Notes: generated from the letters alone by a model not told the origin. Shown: positions 1-9,469, counted from the stretch's first letter. The stretch is DNA of 64,000 nucleotides from Dyadobacter luteus (GCF_003383615.1 NZ_QNUL01000002.1:1-64000); one strand, 5' to 3'. Numbers and translations: made by a program.

Positions 1-75
1 ATCTTATATTAATACTTTAGATATTTGAATTATTTAGTACTCTTCAAACCTCAAAACGAAGTTTTGAAATGCACC
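1..75 (-). mobile_element. End of a second ISKra4-like element (runs off the window)
   Basis: The last bases before position 76 read CGAAGTTTTGAAATGCACC. They closely match the end of the neighbouring ISKra4-family element (2508-2527, GCGAACTTTTGAAATGCGCC). The similarity continues more weakly for about 60 bases further in, for example ATACTTTAG at 13-21 against ATACTTTAG at 2463-2471. I read this as the terminal part of a related but diverged IS in the same orientation. The transposase would lie to the left, outside the window. This is inference from end similarity only. Confidence 0.55.
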
Positions 76-1194
76 CGTTGCTCTCTATAAAATCCAGCTC
101 TGTTCGAATACCATCCAATGCAATTTCTATATCAGCAATGCGATTTGTATCAGCACCTTCCTTTTTCAGATCACCCGATTGTTGCTCTTTTAATTCTTCT
201 ATGTGCTTTTTAATGTCACTGGTTTTGGTTACCAATTGGCTATCAAGCAGATTCGTTAGCCCTGTGATTCGCTCTTCTTCTGCATTGATTTTTCTCTTTT
301 GTTCCTTTTCTTTGACGCCAAGCTGAGTTTGAAGATTAGCATCAATCGTATTATAATTTTGCTGATTGGTTGCCAATTCTTCCCGAGCCTTCATCAAATC
401 CGCCTCAATTAGTGCTAACATCAGAACCTTTTCTTCGGCAGCCTTTACAGCAATTTCTTCCAGCCCGCATTCCTTTTCCTGCAATTGCTCCTTCGCTTTT
501 GTAAGTGCATATTCTGCCTGATAACCAGTGTCTCTGGCATCTTTTATCTTCGGTTGGTACTTTCTTCTCAGTTTATCTGCGTCTTCTTTTTCCTGCTCGC
601 TTAGTGTATTCAGAGCCGTATTGTTGGACTCGATAAGTTGTTTCAAATCCAGTTTATCCCGCTCATAATCAGCAACCGTTTTTACTGTTCTGTTTATTTC
701 ATCCAAATCAATTTTGACTCCAAAGAGCGTATTACCAGTGTTCTCAATAAATTGCGGTGCGAGCGCAGGATGAAAAAGAACGTCTTCTTCGTCAATCACT
801 TTACCAATCGTATTTTCCCAACCGGGTACATTTTCGTTAAGCCAGCCGTAGAGGGACTCTTTGTTTTTCAAGAGTTTCGCATCAATCCCCTCGATTTTGA
901 TTGAAACTTGTGTGCTATGTTCCTGTATTTTTTCTTTTTTTCTGCCAAAAACTGTCAGACTTTTTTCAAGATCCAGTTCCCATTGCTTCTGCAAGCTTTC
1001 TGCTTGTTTTTTACTGTCCGATACAGCGGTATTATTGCTGTTTATTTTCTCCTTTAAATCGGCGATTTCTTTTTTCAGTTCTTCGGTTTCCTTTTCAAAT
1101 AGGCTCCCAAGCTGCGCCTTTTGCTTTTTTAGTTTAAGACCGAAAATTGCCTCGGTTTTTTGCTCAATCTCTTGTCTGGAAAATTGTAAAGACC
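76..1194 (-). pseudogene. Internal fragment of a coiled-coil (SMC/SbcC-like?) protein gene, cut at both ends by IS
   Basis: An open frame of 373 codons crosses this stretch. Its apparent start codon (about 1201) and stop codon (about 44) both lie inside IS terminal repeats, so neither belongs to the original gene. The protein is almost entirely charged, Lys/Glu/Gln-rich coiled coil. A short globular patch in the first half contains the run YGWLNENVPGWENTIGKV. That architecture, two long coiled arms around a small non-coiled segment, resembles the arm region of an SMC/SbcC/JetC-type ATPase, but no Walker motif is left to prove it. The frame is undamaged, which suggests recent disruption. It may be the stub of a larger defence or repair ATPase. 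The original family is not identified. Confidence 0.6.
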
Positions 1195-2527
1195 GGCGCA
1201 TTTCAGATCTACGCAGCGTGGCTTAATGCTTGTGTAACACAACTCCATCGATTACTTTCTCTGAGAACCCTCAGGTTTAGCATAGCCTGAGCTCCTTTGG
1301 GAGTCCACCGCTGCCCACTACGCTTCATTCTTGTTTGTATGACGGTCCTATGCGCGGCTTCCATCGGGCCATTTCCTATCATAAGTCCTTGACTGCGAAA
1401 TGACTTATAATCCATTCTATCAACGTTATTTTTATAGTATTCCAGAAGCTTTGTTCGTTGTTTCTTCACGTTTTTTGACAGCTTTCTAAGCTTCGCTATA
1501 TTATCCAGAACATTCTGAGCAGAACCTTCCAGCAACTCGCCTTTTTGAGTTTTAACCCATTTTTCGCGTCTGGCTATGTCTGTAAAATGTGAGTTTGCAA
1601 AATCTGTTAAATGTTCCACTGCATGATAGTAATCTAGGATGTGGGTTGCATTGGGAAATCTATTAGTCAGGTAGTTATGTATCCATTGTGCTCCATCTGT
1701 AATAAATACCAATCGGTCTTCACAATCTTTATAAGTCCCTAAGCTGGCTTCAAACTTGGGAATAAAATGGCTATACGAACCTAAATGGCCACTGTAAGAA
1801 GACTCATTAAGTTTATAACGTATCTCACCCTGCTCTTTCGTACCATTTTTTGACCTACAATCCTCTCTGAAAATACGGCCGAGCTTGACCTCCTGCCACC
1901 CTTGATCCATTTGAATCATGCTTCCATCCATTGAAGCATATACACGTTCATTGAAATTCAAATTCGGATGTTTGATCTCAGACATCACATCTTCATCAAC
2001 TGCATTACCCAGGTAATCAGTTACTCTATATACCTGACTTTCAGAAATATTAATACATAAAAAAGCATTTAGTAAGTCATTTGATTTTGAGTACACGTCG
2101 CTCACGCCGGCAAGTGCCATCAAATTTTGAAGATAGGGACTTATGAAGAAGCCATTAGTTTTGGCCCTGTAGCGATGTGTTTTGGATAACTCTAATCTAC
2201 CGAATCGGGTTTGACAGAAGTTTTTTTTCGCTTATCCGTTGATGTGCCCTTTTTTAAGCTTGCCTGCATTACCTGTCCACCCAACTCAGTCCATACTTTT
2301 ACGGGGACGCCTAGTCGAAACCCTCCTCATAGGCGTAAAAGGTCTTTTCTGATTGTAAACCAGTTAATTTATCATATTGAGCATCTACCAATGCATGTAA
2401 TTCTTCGCGGGTCATATCTGTAAAATTACTCGTTTTATTGAAAAGACCGCCTACTTGAGATCATACTTTAGGAGTTTCAAATATTTCAGCGTTAAGAAAC
2501 TTTCGAAGCGAACTTTTGAAATGCGCC
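1195..2527 (-). mobile_element. ISKra4-family insertion sequence
   Basis: A 1,333-bp element bounded by imperfect inverted repeats. The left end at 1195-1214 is GGCGCATTTCAGATCTACGC. The right end read on the minus strand, 2527-2508, is GGCGCATTTCAAAAGTTCGC. They match at 16 of 20 positions. It contains one transposase gene in broken frames. No target-site duplication is evident: the left flank ends in GACC and the right flank begins CCTATG. The element may therefore have recombined with the related copy whose end lies at 1-75. Confidence 0.75.
1209..2415 (-). pseudogene. ISKra4-family transposase, frameshifted
   Basis: The main open frame (1209 to about 2235) encodes the catalytic part, with motifs seen in ISKra4 transposases: YASMDGS, the run FITDGAQWI, the run DYYHAVEHL and a C-terminal NGPMEAAHRTV. 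In the same frame upstream of position 2123 are the residues FCQTRFGRLELS, so the protein begins further upstream than the first usable start codon. The N-terminal piece starts at 2415 (MTREELHALVDAQ) and stops after 34 residues at 2311. It then continues in another frame (VWTELGGQVMQ), and a second shift is needed at a run of eight A on the coding strand (2221-2228). The A8 run could be a programmed slip site. The shift near 2311 looks like damage, so the gene is probably inactive. Confidence 0.75.
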
Positions 2528-2671
2528 CCTATGATGGAAGCAATACTCGCCAGAGTTGTGAAACTATTACTCAGATGTTTCATAGATAAGGATGAATAAA
2601 TATGTTTTTTAATTTTTTACAGTAATTTAATTTTACGGAACTTCACTTGGACTCGTTTCGTAATTTATCTG

Positions 2672-2983
2672 CTACTTCTTCATAGTGAAAGTCCTGATCA
2701 CTGTTTGAGTTTTCATATTGGGATATTGTTTAAGTAACTCTTCAGTTAATTTTATACAAACTAGATCGAATTCATCGTCTGCTGTATATACCTTAGCGAT
2801 TTCCTCGTGCGTGAACCGGCAATGTAACGATTCATTTAGGCCAGCGATCTTAAATTCGAAGTTTGCACCAGTGCTATCAATAACATCGTCACTTGATACA
2901 GTTGATTGCAAACTGCTCACAAGATAGTATGTGAGCGCTGTTCTTAATACTTGGGCGTCTTCGAATTGAGTAACTGTAGTCAT
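2672..2983 (-). CDS. Small hypothetical protein (103 aa)
   Basis: An ATG-started frame of 103 codons, acidic overall with a hydrophilic C-terminus ending in two lysines. I recognise no domain, signal peptide or membrane segment. It sits alone between the ISKra4 element and the LexA-like repressor gene, on the same strand as the latter. The gap to that gene is about 120 bases, so a shared transcript is possible but not shown. Composition and codon use are compatible with a real gene, and the frame has no overlapping competitor of similar quality. Function unknown. Confidence 0.5.
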   Translation of the reverse strand: MTTVTQFEDAQVLRTALTYYLVSSLQSTVSSDDVIDSTGANFEFKIAGLNESLHCRFTHEEIAKVYTADDEFDLVCIKLTEELLKQYPNMKTQTVIRTFTMKK

Positions 2984-3105
2984 AAGTGTGCCAAGTTAAA
3001 TTTCTTTCTTTGACATGATAGTTTATTTTATGTCACAAAGAAATGTTTGTAAAATATGGTTATCTATGCCGGCGAAATCTTTAAACTGATTTTAAGGTAT
3101 CAAAA

Positions 3106-3924
3106 TCACCCCTGAACTTTCCCCTCAATCAGCGTCAACCTCTTCAGCACTTCATTGAGTGTTGCCGAAATATGCTGAACGTCAGCTGGCGGGTCAGGCA
3201 CTGCAGTGGACTGATAGCTATGGTACTTCCAGATTTCAAGCACCTGGTCAAGGCCCACCTGATAGGGCTGATAGGCAGGGTTCAAAGATTCAAGGATCAG
3301 CATTCCTGCGCTGGCATCCACTGTCACTTTTTTGAAAACGATGTCCTGCTCGCCCCGAAGGATCACAATGCACAAGGTGCCTGGTTTTAAAGCCGTCCAG
3401 TCCTGCACAAACCGGCAGATCACATCCGCTCCATCAGGCAGCGGAAGCATCGAATCACCCGTTATAGGAAACATGCGGAAAGTCTGTCCTTTGGGAAGAT
3501 TGGGAAGCGAGAATTTGGGCAGTGTGGCCAGATACTCCGGATCCGAATATCCAGCCCGGTAGCCCGCCTTGGCTTTTACAGGTATATACTCAATATTCTC
3601 CTTGTTCTCTGTGTTGACGGTAATAGCCAGCACCCTTACTTGTCCACCTGTCAGATACACATCATTTCCGGCCTGCAGTTCCCGAAGTTTCAGCTCAGAG
3701 AGTTTAGAGAGATCGACTCTGAGCAAGCTGTCCACACTGATCTTAAAGAAATTCGAGTAGTTCAGATAATCCACTGGCTGGGGCGCTTTGGTATGCCCGT
3801 TTTCGAGTGCATTGAGCTTGGTGCGCGTCAAATTTACTTTTTCTGCAAGTGTTTCCTGGCTCATTTTCAGGCGTTCGCGAAGGAATTTAATGTTGCTATG
3901 GAAAAATATATTTTGACTATCCAT
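3106..3924 (-). CDS. LexA-like repressor: XRE helix-turn-helix plus S24 peptidase domain
   Basis: The N-terminal part carries an XRE-type helix-turn-helix (LRERLKMSQETLAEKVNLTRTKL). The C-terminal half carries an S24 self-cleaving peptidase fold, with the nucleophile Ser in PITGDSMLPL and the general-base Lys in the run DIVFKKVTVD. A flexible tail of about 30 residues follows. Proteins of this build repress damage genes and cleave themselves when RecA filaments form. I chose the ATG at 3924 (MDSQNIFF) over the upstream in-frame ATG at 3963. The upstream one lies inside the palindromic operator, about where transcription should begin if CAAATGTA (3971-3978) is the minus-strand -7 box. The gene is divergent from imuA and very probably controls both itself and the mutagenesis cassette. 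Confidence 0.85.
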   Translation of the reverse strand: MDSQNIFFHSNIKFLRERLKMSQETLAEKVNLTRTKLNALENGHTKAPQPVDYLNYSNFFKISVDSLLRVDLSKLSELKLRELQAGNDVYLTGGQVRVLAITVNTENKENIEYIPVKAKAGYRAGYSDPEYLATLPKFSLPNLPKGQTFRMFPITGDSMLPLPDGADVICRFVQDWTALKPGTLCIVILRGEQDIVFKKVTVDASAGMLILESLNPAYQPYQVGLDQVLEIWKYHSYQSTAVPDPPADVQHISATLNEVLKRLTLIEGKVQG

Positions 3925-3953
3925 GATATGTTTGTTATAATTACAATCAATAA

Positions 3954-3978
3954 TTTGATACAATTTGTATCAAATGTA
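3954..3978. promoter_or_regulatory. Palindromic operator and -7 box between repressor and imuA
   Basis: A perfect inverted repeat of 10-bp arms, TTTGATACAA and TTGTATCAAA, around a single T spans 3954-3974. Its right arm overlaps CAAATGTA (3971-3978), which on the minus strand is TACATTTG, a perfect Bacteroidota -7 box (TAnnTTTG) for the repressor gene. The operator lies 23 bases before the imuA start. Binding would block the repressor promoter and probably the imuA promoter as well, fitting an autoregulated damage switch. Confidence 0.75.
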
Positions 3979-3996
3979 ATTTAAAAATGGAAGAAT

Positions 3997-4731
3997 ATGA
4001 AACAGCTGGCAAACAAAAGTGAGCTTGTAACCAAGCTCCGCCGCGACATATTAGAGCGCCAGGGCTACCACAGCAGCACCCGTCACAGAAAAGTCGAGAT
4101 GGGTCTGGGGCAGATTGAGAAATCCTTTCCCAATGGTGTATTCCCGGTAGGCTGCGTGCATGAGCTAATCAGTCACAGCAGTGAACAGGTGGCGGCTGCC
4201 AGCGGGTTTATGGCCGCAGTGCTGGGCAAGATCACAAGGCCGGGCGGCATGAGTGTGTGGATCAGCACGGCAAGGACCGTGTTTGCCCCAGGGCTTAAAT
4301 GCTTTGGCGTGGATCCTGACCGGGTTATATTCATCGATGTAAGAAACCACAAAGACCTTTTGTGGATCACAGAGCAGTGTCTGAAATGCCAGGCGCTCTC
4401 AGCGGTGGTCACAGAGCTTAAGGACATAGGCCTGACTGAATCCAGACGTCTTCAACTCGCAGTTGAGCAAAGCCGGGTGACAGGACTGATGCACCGGATT
4501 AATCCTTCGGTGGTCAGCAGTACCGCCGCCGCTGCCCGCTGGAGGATCACACCTGTGGCAAGCACGCTCTGTGATGGCATGCCGGGTGTGGGTTTTTTTC
4601 GCTGGCATGTAGAGCTTTTGAAAGTACGAAACGGGGAGCCGGGAAGCTGGGATATACAGTGGATGCCTGGTCATTTCACTCAAAATACAGCGGCTCAGCC
4701 AGGGAAAGAAACACTTTTAAAAGCGGGCTGA
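3997..4731 (+). CDS. imuA: ImuA-like RecA-fold accessory protein of translesion synthesis
   Basis: A 244-residue protein with the ImuA/SulA-like layout: a basic N-terminus, the run PNGVFPVGCVHEL, and a RecA-like core with the strand ARTVFAPGLKCFGVDPDRVIFI. A normal Walker A is not visible, as is usual for ImuA. In other bacteria ImuA partners with ImuB and the DnaE2 polymerase in damage-induced mutagenesis. It is the first gene of a tight operon: one base separates its stop from the imuB start, and imuB is six bases from dnaE2. The start ATG follows the palindromic operator closely, which supports repression by the divergent S24 protein. The full three-gene context makes the assignment firm although the sequence family is divergent. 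Confidence 0.85.
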   Translation: MKQLANKSELVTKLRRDILERQGYHSSTRHRKVEMGLGQIEKSFPNGVFPVGCVHELISHSSEQVAAASGFMAAVLGKITRPGGMSVWISTARTVFAPGLKCFGVDPDRVIFIDVRNHKDLLWITEQCLKCQALSAVVTELKDIGLTESRRLQLAVEQSRVTGLMHRINPSVVSSTAAAARWRITPVASTLCDGMPGVGFFRWHVELLKVRNGEPGSWDIQWMPGHFTQNTAAQPGKETLLKAG

Positions 4732-4732
4732 T

Positions 4733-6232
4733 ATGCAAAGCCGATATGCAGCTATCTGGTTTAAAAACCTTCTTTGCGATCAGCGCGCAGTGCGCATGCC
4801 TGAGCTCAAAGAGACAGCCTTTGTGCTTGCCGCTCCCAGAAAGGGACGTATGCTCATTACCGCCAGCAGCATTCATGCAGAAAAGAAAGGGATCCTGCCA
4901 GGCATGGTGCTCGCTGATGCAAGGGCGGTGTACCCTGAGCTGACCGTACTGGAAGATAAACCCGGACTGGCTGAAAAGCTGTTAAACGGTATAGGTCAGT
5001 GGGCGCTTCGTTTTACTCCTATTGTGGCAGTTGATGAGCACGATGGCCTGCTACTGGACATCACAGGCTGCGCGCATTTATGGGGATCAGAAAAGCTTTA
5101 CCTGCAAGATATCAATCAGCGTTTGAAAGAAAAGGGCTATCATGTGCGCTGCGCTATAGCTGATACACCGGCAGCGGCCTGGGCCAATAGCCGCTACGGC
5201 AGGCAGAAAGCGATCATTGAGCCAGCAGGGCAGGCGCAGGCGATTTCTGTGATGCCTCCGGCAGCACTTAGAGTAGAGCCGCCGATAGTTGAGAAACTGG
5301 AAAAGCTCGGCTTTTACCAGCTGGCAAGTTTGATTGATATGCCGCGCAGCGTGCTGCGGCGGCGGTTCGGTGCGCAGCTGCTGCTGAGATTAGACCAGGT
5401 GCTGGGACTGGCCCCCGAGCCGATTACGGCCATCGAGCCAGATGAGCCTTACAAAGAAATCCTGCCTTGTATGGAAGCGATCCGAAGCGGGGCAGGTATT
5501 GAAATAGCGGTGCAAAAGCTTCTGGAAGCCATCTGTCAAAGACTCTCGAAAGAATCAAAAGGGCTAAGAAAAGCACTGCTCACTGCCCACAGAATGGATG
5601 GCAGCAGTCAGCAGATCCAGATCGGTACGCACGCTGCCAACTGCAGCACCCAGCATCTTTTAAAACTCTTTGTTTTGCAGGTGCCCAAGCTGCGGCCCGA
5701 TCTGGGCTTTGAGCTTTTTGAATTAGAGGCGCTGATGCTGGAAGATACAGAGCAGCATACCCAAATGCTGTTCGCTCAGTCAGCCAGTGGCGACAGTGCT
5801 CAGATTGCAGAGCTGCTCGATACGATCACTGCCAAAACAGGGCAGGGCAGCGTCAGCCGTTATCTGCCAGATGAGCACTACTGGCCGGAGCGCTCGGTAA
5901 AAGTGGCGGGGTCTTTGCAGCAGATGCCTGTTTTTAAATGGCCGACAGAGCGCCCTAGGCCGATAAGTCTTCTAACAACGCCTGAGAAAATACATGTAAC
6001 AGCGCCCGTGCCGGACTACCCGCCGATGCTGTTTCGTTACCTGGGCATGATCCATAATGTGATCAGGGCAGATGGCCCTGAGCGCATAGAGCAGGAGTGG
6101 TGGATACAAGCTGGGCTTCACCGCGACTATTACATCATCGAAGACCATCAGGGAGCCCGCTACTGGATATTCCGTCTGGGGCATTACGGAAAGGATTTTC
6201 CCGAGTGGTTTTTACATGGCTTTTTTTCCTGA
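4733..6232 (+). CDS. imuB: ImuB: Y-family polymerase-like protein, probably catalytically inactive
   Basis: A 499-residue DinB/Y-family-like protein. The N-terminus (YAAIWFKNLLC) occupies the place of the first catalytic motif but lacks its aspartate, while the second motif (AVDEHDGLLLDITGCAHLWG) is recognisable. Helix-hairpin-helix and little-finger regions follow, and the C-terminal third resembles the ImuB-specific tail that contacts ImuA, DnaE2 and the sliding clamp. In the ImuABC system ImuB acts as the hub rather than the polymerase, in keeping with the missing acidic residue. It sits between imuA and dnaE2 with almost no spacing, so translational coupling is likely. Confidence 0.9.
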   Translation: MQSRYAAIWFKNLLCDQRAVRMPELKETAFVLAAPRKGRMLITASSIHAEKKGILPGMVLADARAVYPELTVLEDKPGLAEKLLNGIGQWALRFTPIVAVDEHDGLLLDITGCAHLWGSEKLYLQDINQRLKEKGYHVRCAIADTPAAAWANSRYGRQKAIIEPAGQAQAISVMPPAALRVEPPIVEKLEKLGFYQLASLIDMPRSVLRRRFGAQLLLRLDQVLGLAPEPITAIEPDEPYKEILPCMEAIRSGAGIEIAVQKLLEAICQRLSKESKGLRKALLTAHRMDGSSQQIQIGTHAANCSTQHLLKLFVLQVPKLRPDLGFELFELEALMLEDTEQHTQMLFAQSASGDSAQIAELLDTITAKTGQGSVSRYLPDEHYWPERSVKVAGSLQQMPVFKWPTERPRPISLLTTPEKIHVTAPVPDYPPMLFRYLGMIHNVIRADGPERIEQEWWIQAGLHRDYYIIEDHQGARYWIFRLGHYGKDFPEWFLHGFFS

Positions 6233-6238
6233 GCAGCT

Positions 6239-9200
6239 ATGAAATACACAGAACTACAGGTCACGACCAATTTTACATTTCTGAGGGGCGCTTCGCATCC
6301 TGAAGAGATGATCACGCAGGCGGCTGATCTGGGTTATACAGAGATCGCCATCACAGACCACAACACGCTGGCGGGTATCGTCAGGGCGCACACAGCAGCG
6401 AAAGCCAGAAACATCCGAATCATAGTAGGATGCCGATTGAACCTGGCAGATGGGCCCAGCCTTCTGGCATATCCCACCGATATCTCTGCTTATAGCAGGT
6501 TATCAGCTCTGCTCTCGCTAGGCAACTCGCGCACTGAAAAAGGCAAGTGTCTGCCAAACAAAGCGGATGTGTATGCTTATAAAGAAGGAATGCAGTTTGT
6601 AGTTCTGCCACCAGAATCACTTAATGAATTCTTTGAGCTCGACAGCTCATTTGCTGCCCACCTGAAAGAATACAAACAAAAACTGGCAGACGCGCTTTAC
6701 CTGGCAGTAAGAAGGGCCTACCGTGGAGATGATGCCAAAATCCTTTTCCGGCTTAGAGAACTTTCCGACAATCTGGGTGTGCCGCTAGTGGCCACCAATG
6801 ATGTGCATTATCATCATCCGGACCGAAGACAGCTTCAGGATATTGTCACCTGCATCAGAGAGAAGTGCACCATCTATGATGCAGGCTACAGACTGCACCA
6901 GAACGCGGAGCGCCATCTGAAGCCACAGGCGGAAATGCTCCGGCTATTCAGGGCTTATGAGGATGCCATCAGCAATACACAGGTGCTGGCCGGCGCCTGC
7001 CTGTTTTCGCTGGATAGTTTAAAATATGAATATCCTAAAGAGATTACTACCGAGGGCAGAACACCCATGCAACAGCTGACGTATCTGACCTGGAAGATGG
7101 CTCCGGACTGCTTTCAAGGCACGATCCCAGAGAAAGTAAAACAGACCCTGGAGTATGAGCTTAAATTCATAGAAGAGAAGAATTATGCCTCCTACTTTCT
7201 GACAGTTTACGACATTGTGCGCTTTGCCCGGCAGCAGGGTATTCTGTGTCAGGGCAGGGGTTCAGCAGCTAATTCAGCGGTCTGTTTTTGTCTTGGGATT
7301 ACCTCTGTGAACCCGACAAAATTTGATCTTCTCTTCGAACGCTTTATCTCTTCTGCCAGAAACGAGCCGCCTGACATTGACGTTGATTTTGAGCACGAGC
7401 GGCGCGAGGAAGTCATACAGTATATCTACAACAAGTATGGCCGTGACCGTTCGGCGATTGTGGCCACGGTCACCCAGCTGCACCAGCGGGGCGCGATCCG
7501 CGATGTGGCCAAGGCGATGGGCATGTCACAGGATGCGATCGGAAGGCTGGCTAACTCGATCTGGGAGTTTACAGATGAGTGGTTTGATGGTAAAAGAATC
7601 AGTGAGCACGGCTTTAACCCGGATGATGCGCACCTGAGAAAAGTCCTGGAGCTTACCTCGCAGTTTATGGGTTTCCCACGGCAACTGGGGCAGCATACCG
7701 GAGGTTTTGTGATCACCGAAGGCAAGATCACAGACCTGTGCCCGGTGATCAATGCCCGCATGGCAGACCGCACCAATATTGAATGGAACAAGGACGATAT
7801 TGATGCGCTGGGTTTTCTGAAAATTGATGTGCTTGCGCTGGGCATGCTGACCTGTATCAGAAAAGCATTTGATCTGGCCAAAAAGCATTACAGCAAAAAT
7901 TACACACTGGCCAATGTAAAACAGGATCTCAAAGAGGTTTACGATATGATCAGTGATGCGGACACATTGGGCGTTTTTCAGATCGAAAGCCGCGCGCAGA
8001 TGTCGATGCTGCCAAGGCTCAGGCCCAAGACTTTTTATGATCTGGTCATTGAGGTGGCCATCGTGCGGCCTGGGCCAATACAGGGAGATATGGTGCATCC
8101 TTACCTGAGAAGGCGTAACGGTGAAGAAAAGATTGAGTACCCTTCTAAAGAACTCGAAGAGATCCTCAAACGCACACTAGGTGTTCCGCTTTTTCAGGAG
8201 CAGGCGATGAAAATAGCGATTGTGGCGGCGGGCTTTACGCCTGCTGAAGCAGACGGGCTCCGGCGGAGCATGGCTACCTTTAAAGCAAAGGGACTGGTGG
8301 CCCAGTACGAGAAAAAATTGATCGAGGGTATGCTGGCCAACGGATACAGTCTTGAATTCGCCCAGCGGATCTTCAAGCAGCTGGAAGGTTTTGGAAGCTA
8401 CGGTTTTCCCGAAAGCCACGCTGCCAGCTTTGCGCTGCTGGTGTATGTGTCATGTTACATGAAATGCTTTTACCCTGATGTATTTGCTACCGCGCTTCTA
8501 AATAGTATGCCGATGGGCTTTTACCAGCCGGCACAAATCGTGATTGATGCCCGAAAGCATGGTGTGAAGGTATTGCCCATTGATGTAAACCTGTCTGACT
8601 GGGACAACACGCTGCTGGATGAAGGGGGCAAGTACAAAAGTATGCGGCTGGGTTTCCGTCAGGTGAAAGGGCTGGCCCAAACTGATATACTGATTCTAAT
8701 CTCCTGCAGAAGCAGCGGCTACAATAGCATTCATCAGATCCGGGATGCAGGTGTGTCCCAGCAGGCGATTGAAAAGCTGGCTGATGCCGACGCATTCCGC
8801 TCGATGGGACTTGACAGAAGGCGGGCGCTATGGGAAGCTGCAGCACTCACTGACCGACCAGATGGGCTTTTTAAAGGACACAGGTCACAAAGTGATTTTG
8901 AGCCGGATGTTACCCTTCCAAGGATGAGCGCATCGGAGCACGTCGTGCAGGATTATGCTTCCACCTCACTTTCTTTGAAAGCGCACCCTGTCAGTTTTGT
9001 AAGAAAGGGGCTTGCCGGGCAAAGAGCTATTCCGACAAGTGCATTGGACCTTTACAAAGATGGGATGATTCTTCGGGTGGCAGGGCTGGTGCTTGTCAGA
9101 CAAAGGCCAGGCACGGCAGGAGGGGTTTGTTTTATCACGATCGAGGATGAGACCGGGTTTTGTAATCTGGTGCTCTTTGAAAGTCTTTTTGAAAAGTACC

Positions 9201-9469
9201 GAAAAGAGATTCTTAGGGCAAGACTTCTGATGGTAGAAGGCAAGCTGCAAAGGGAAGGCCAGGTCACCCATGTGATCGTGAGGCACTGCTATGATATGTC
9301 TTACCTTCTGAAAGAAATGCACCAGAACCAGACTGACCCGGCGGTTCAAACCCTGTCTCGCGCAGACGAGAAAGACGAATATGCTTCGCAGGCAGTCAAC
9401 AAAAGGACACAGGTCAGAAAGCCTGGCGTGCAGACTGAGATTTTTCCTTCGGGGAGGAATTTTAGGTAA
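6239..9469 (+). CDS. dnaE2: Error-prone DNA polymerase III alpha subunit DnaE2 (ImuC)
   Basis: A 1,076-residue C-family polymerase of DnaE2 length. The N-terminal PHP domain begins at once (TNFTFLRGASHPEEM, then AITDHNTLAG). The palm domain has the catalytic run PDIDVDFEHERREEV. The run HTGGFVIT follows, and a C-terminal OB fold is visible near residues 940-1020. DnaE2 extends DNA across lesions with ImuA and ImuB. The frame is intact over its full length. It ends the operon, and no clear terminator follows. A mobile copy of this cassette would give a host inducible mutagenesis. Confidence 0.95.
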   Translation: MKYTELQVTTNFTFLRGASHPEEMITQAADLGYTEIAITDHNTLAGIVRAHTAAKARNIRIIVGCRLNLADGPSLLAYPTDISAYSRLSALLSLGNSRTEKGKCLPNKADVYAYKEGMQFVVLPPESLNEFFELDSSFAAHLKEYKQKLADALYLAVRRAYRGDDAKILFRLRELSDNLGVPLVATNDVHYHHPDRRQLQDIVTCIREKCTIYDAGYRLHQNAERHLKPQAEMLRLFRAYEDAISNTQVLAGACLFSLDSLKYEYPKEITTEGRTPMQQLTYLTWKMAPDCFQGTIPEKVKQTLEYELKFIEEKNYASYFLTVYDIVRFARQQGILCQGRGSAANSAVCFCLGITSVNPTKFDLLFERFISSARNEPPDIDVDFEHERREEVIQYIYNKYGRDRSAIVATVTQLHQRGAIRDVAKAMGMSQDAIGRLANSIWEFTDEWFDGKRISEHGFNPDDAHLRKVLELTSQFMGFPRQLGQHTGGFVITEGKITDLCPVINARMADRTNIEWNKDDIDALGFLKIDVLALGMLTCIRKAFDLAKKHYSKNYTLANVKQDLKEVYDMISDADTLGVFQIESRAQMSMLPRLRPKTFYDLVIEVAIVRPGPIQGDMVHPYLRRRNGEEKIEYPSKELEEILKRTLGVPLFQEQAMKIAIVAAGFTPAEADGLRRSMATFKAKGLVAQYEKKLIEGMLANGYSLEFAQRIFKQLEGFGSYGFPESHAASFALLVYVSCYMKCFYPDVFATALLNSMPMGFYQPAQIVIDARKHGVKVLPIDVNLSDWDNTLLDEGGKYKSMRLGFRQVKGLAQTDILILISCRSSGYNSIHQIRDAGVSQQAIEKLADADAFRSMGLDRRRALWEAAALTDRPDGLFKGHRSQSDFEPDVTLPRMSASEHVVQDYASTSLSLKAHPVSFVRKGLAGQRAIPTSALDLYKDGMILRVAGLVLVRQRPGTAGGVCFITIEDETGFCNLVLFESLFEKYRKEILRARLLMVEGKLQREGQVTHVIVRHCYDMSYLLKEMHQNQTDPAVQTLSRADEKDEYASQAVNKRTQVRKPGVQTEIFPSGRNFR

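Noticed and set aside
7526..8098. 190-codon minus-strand frame and others inside dnaE2
   Set aside because: They lie fully inside the intact polymerase gene and show no independent features.
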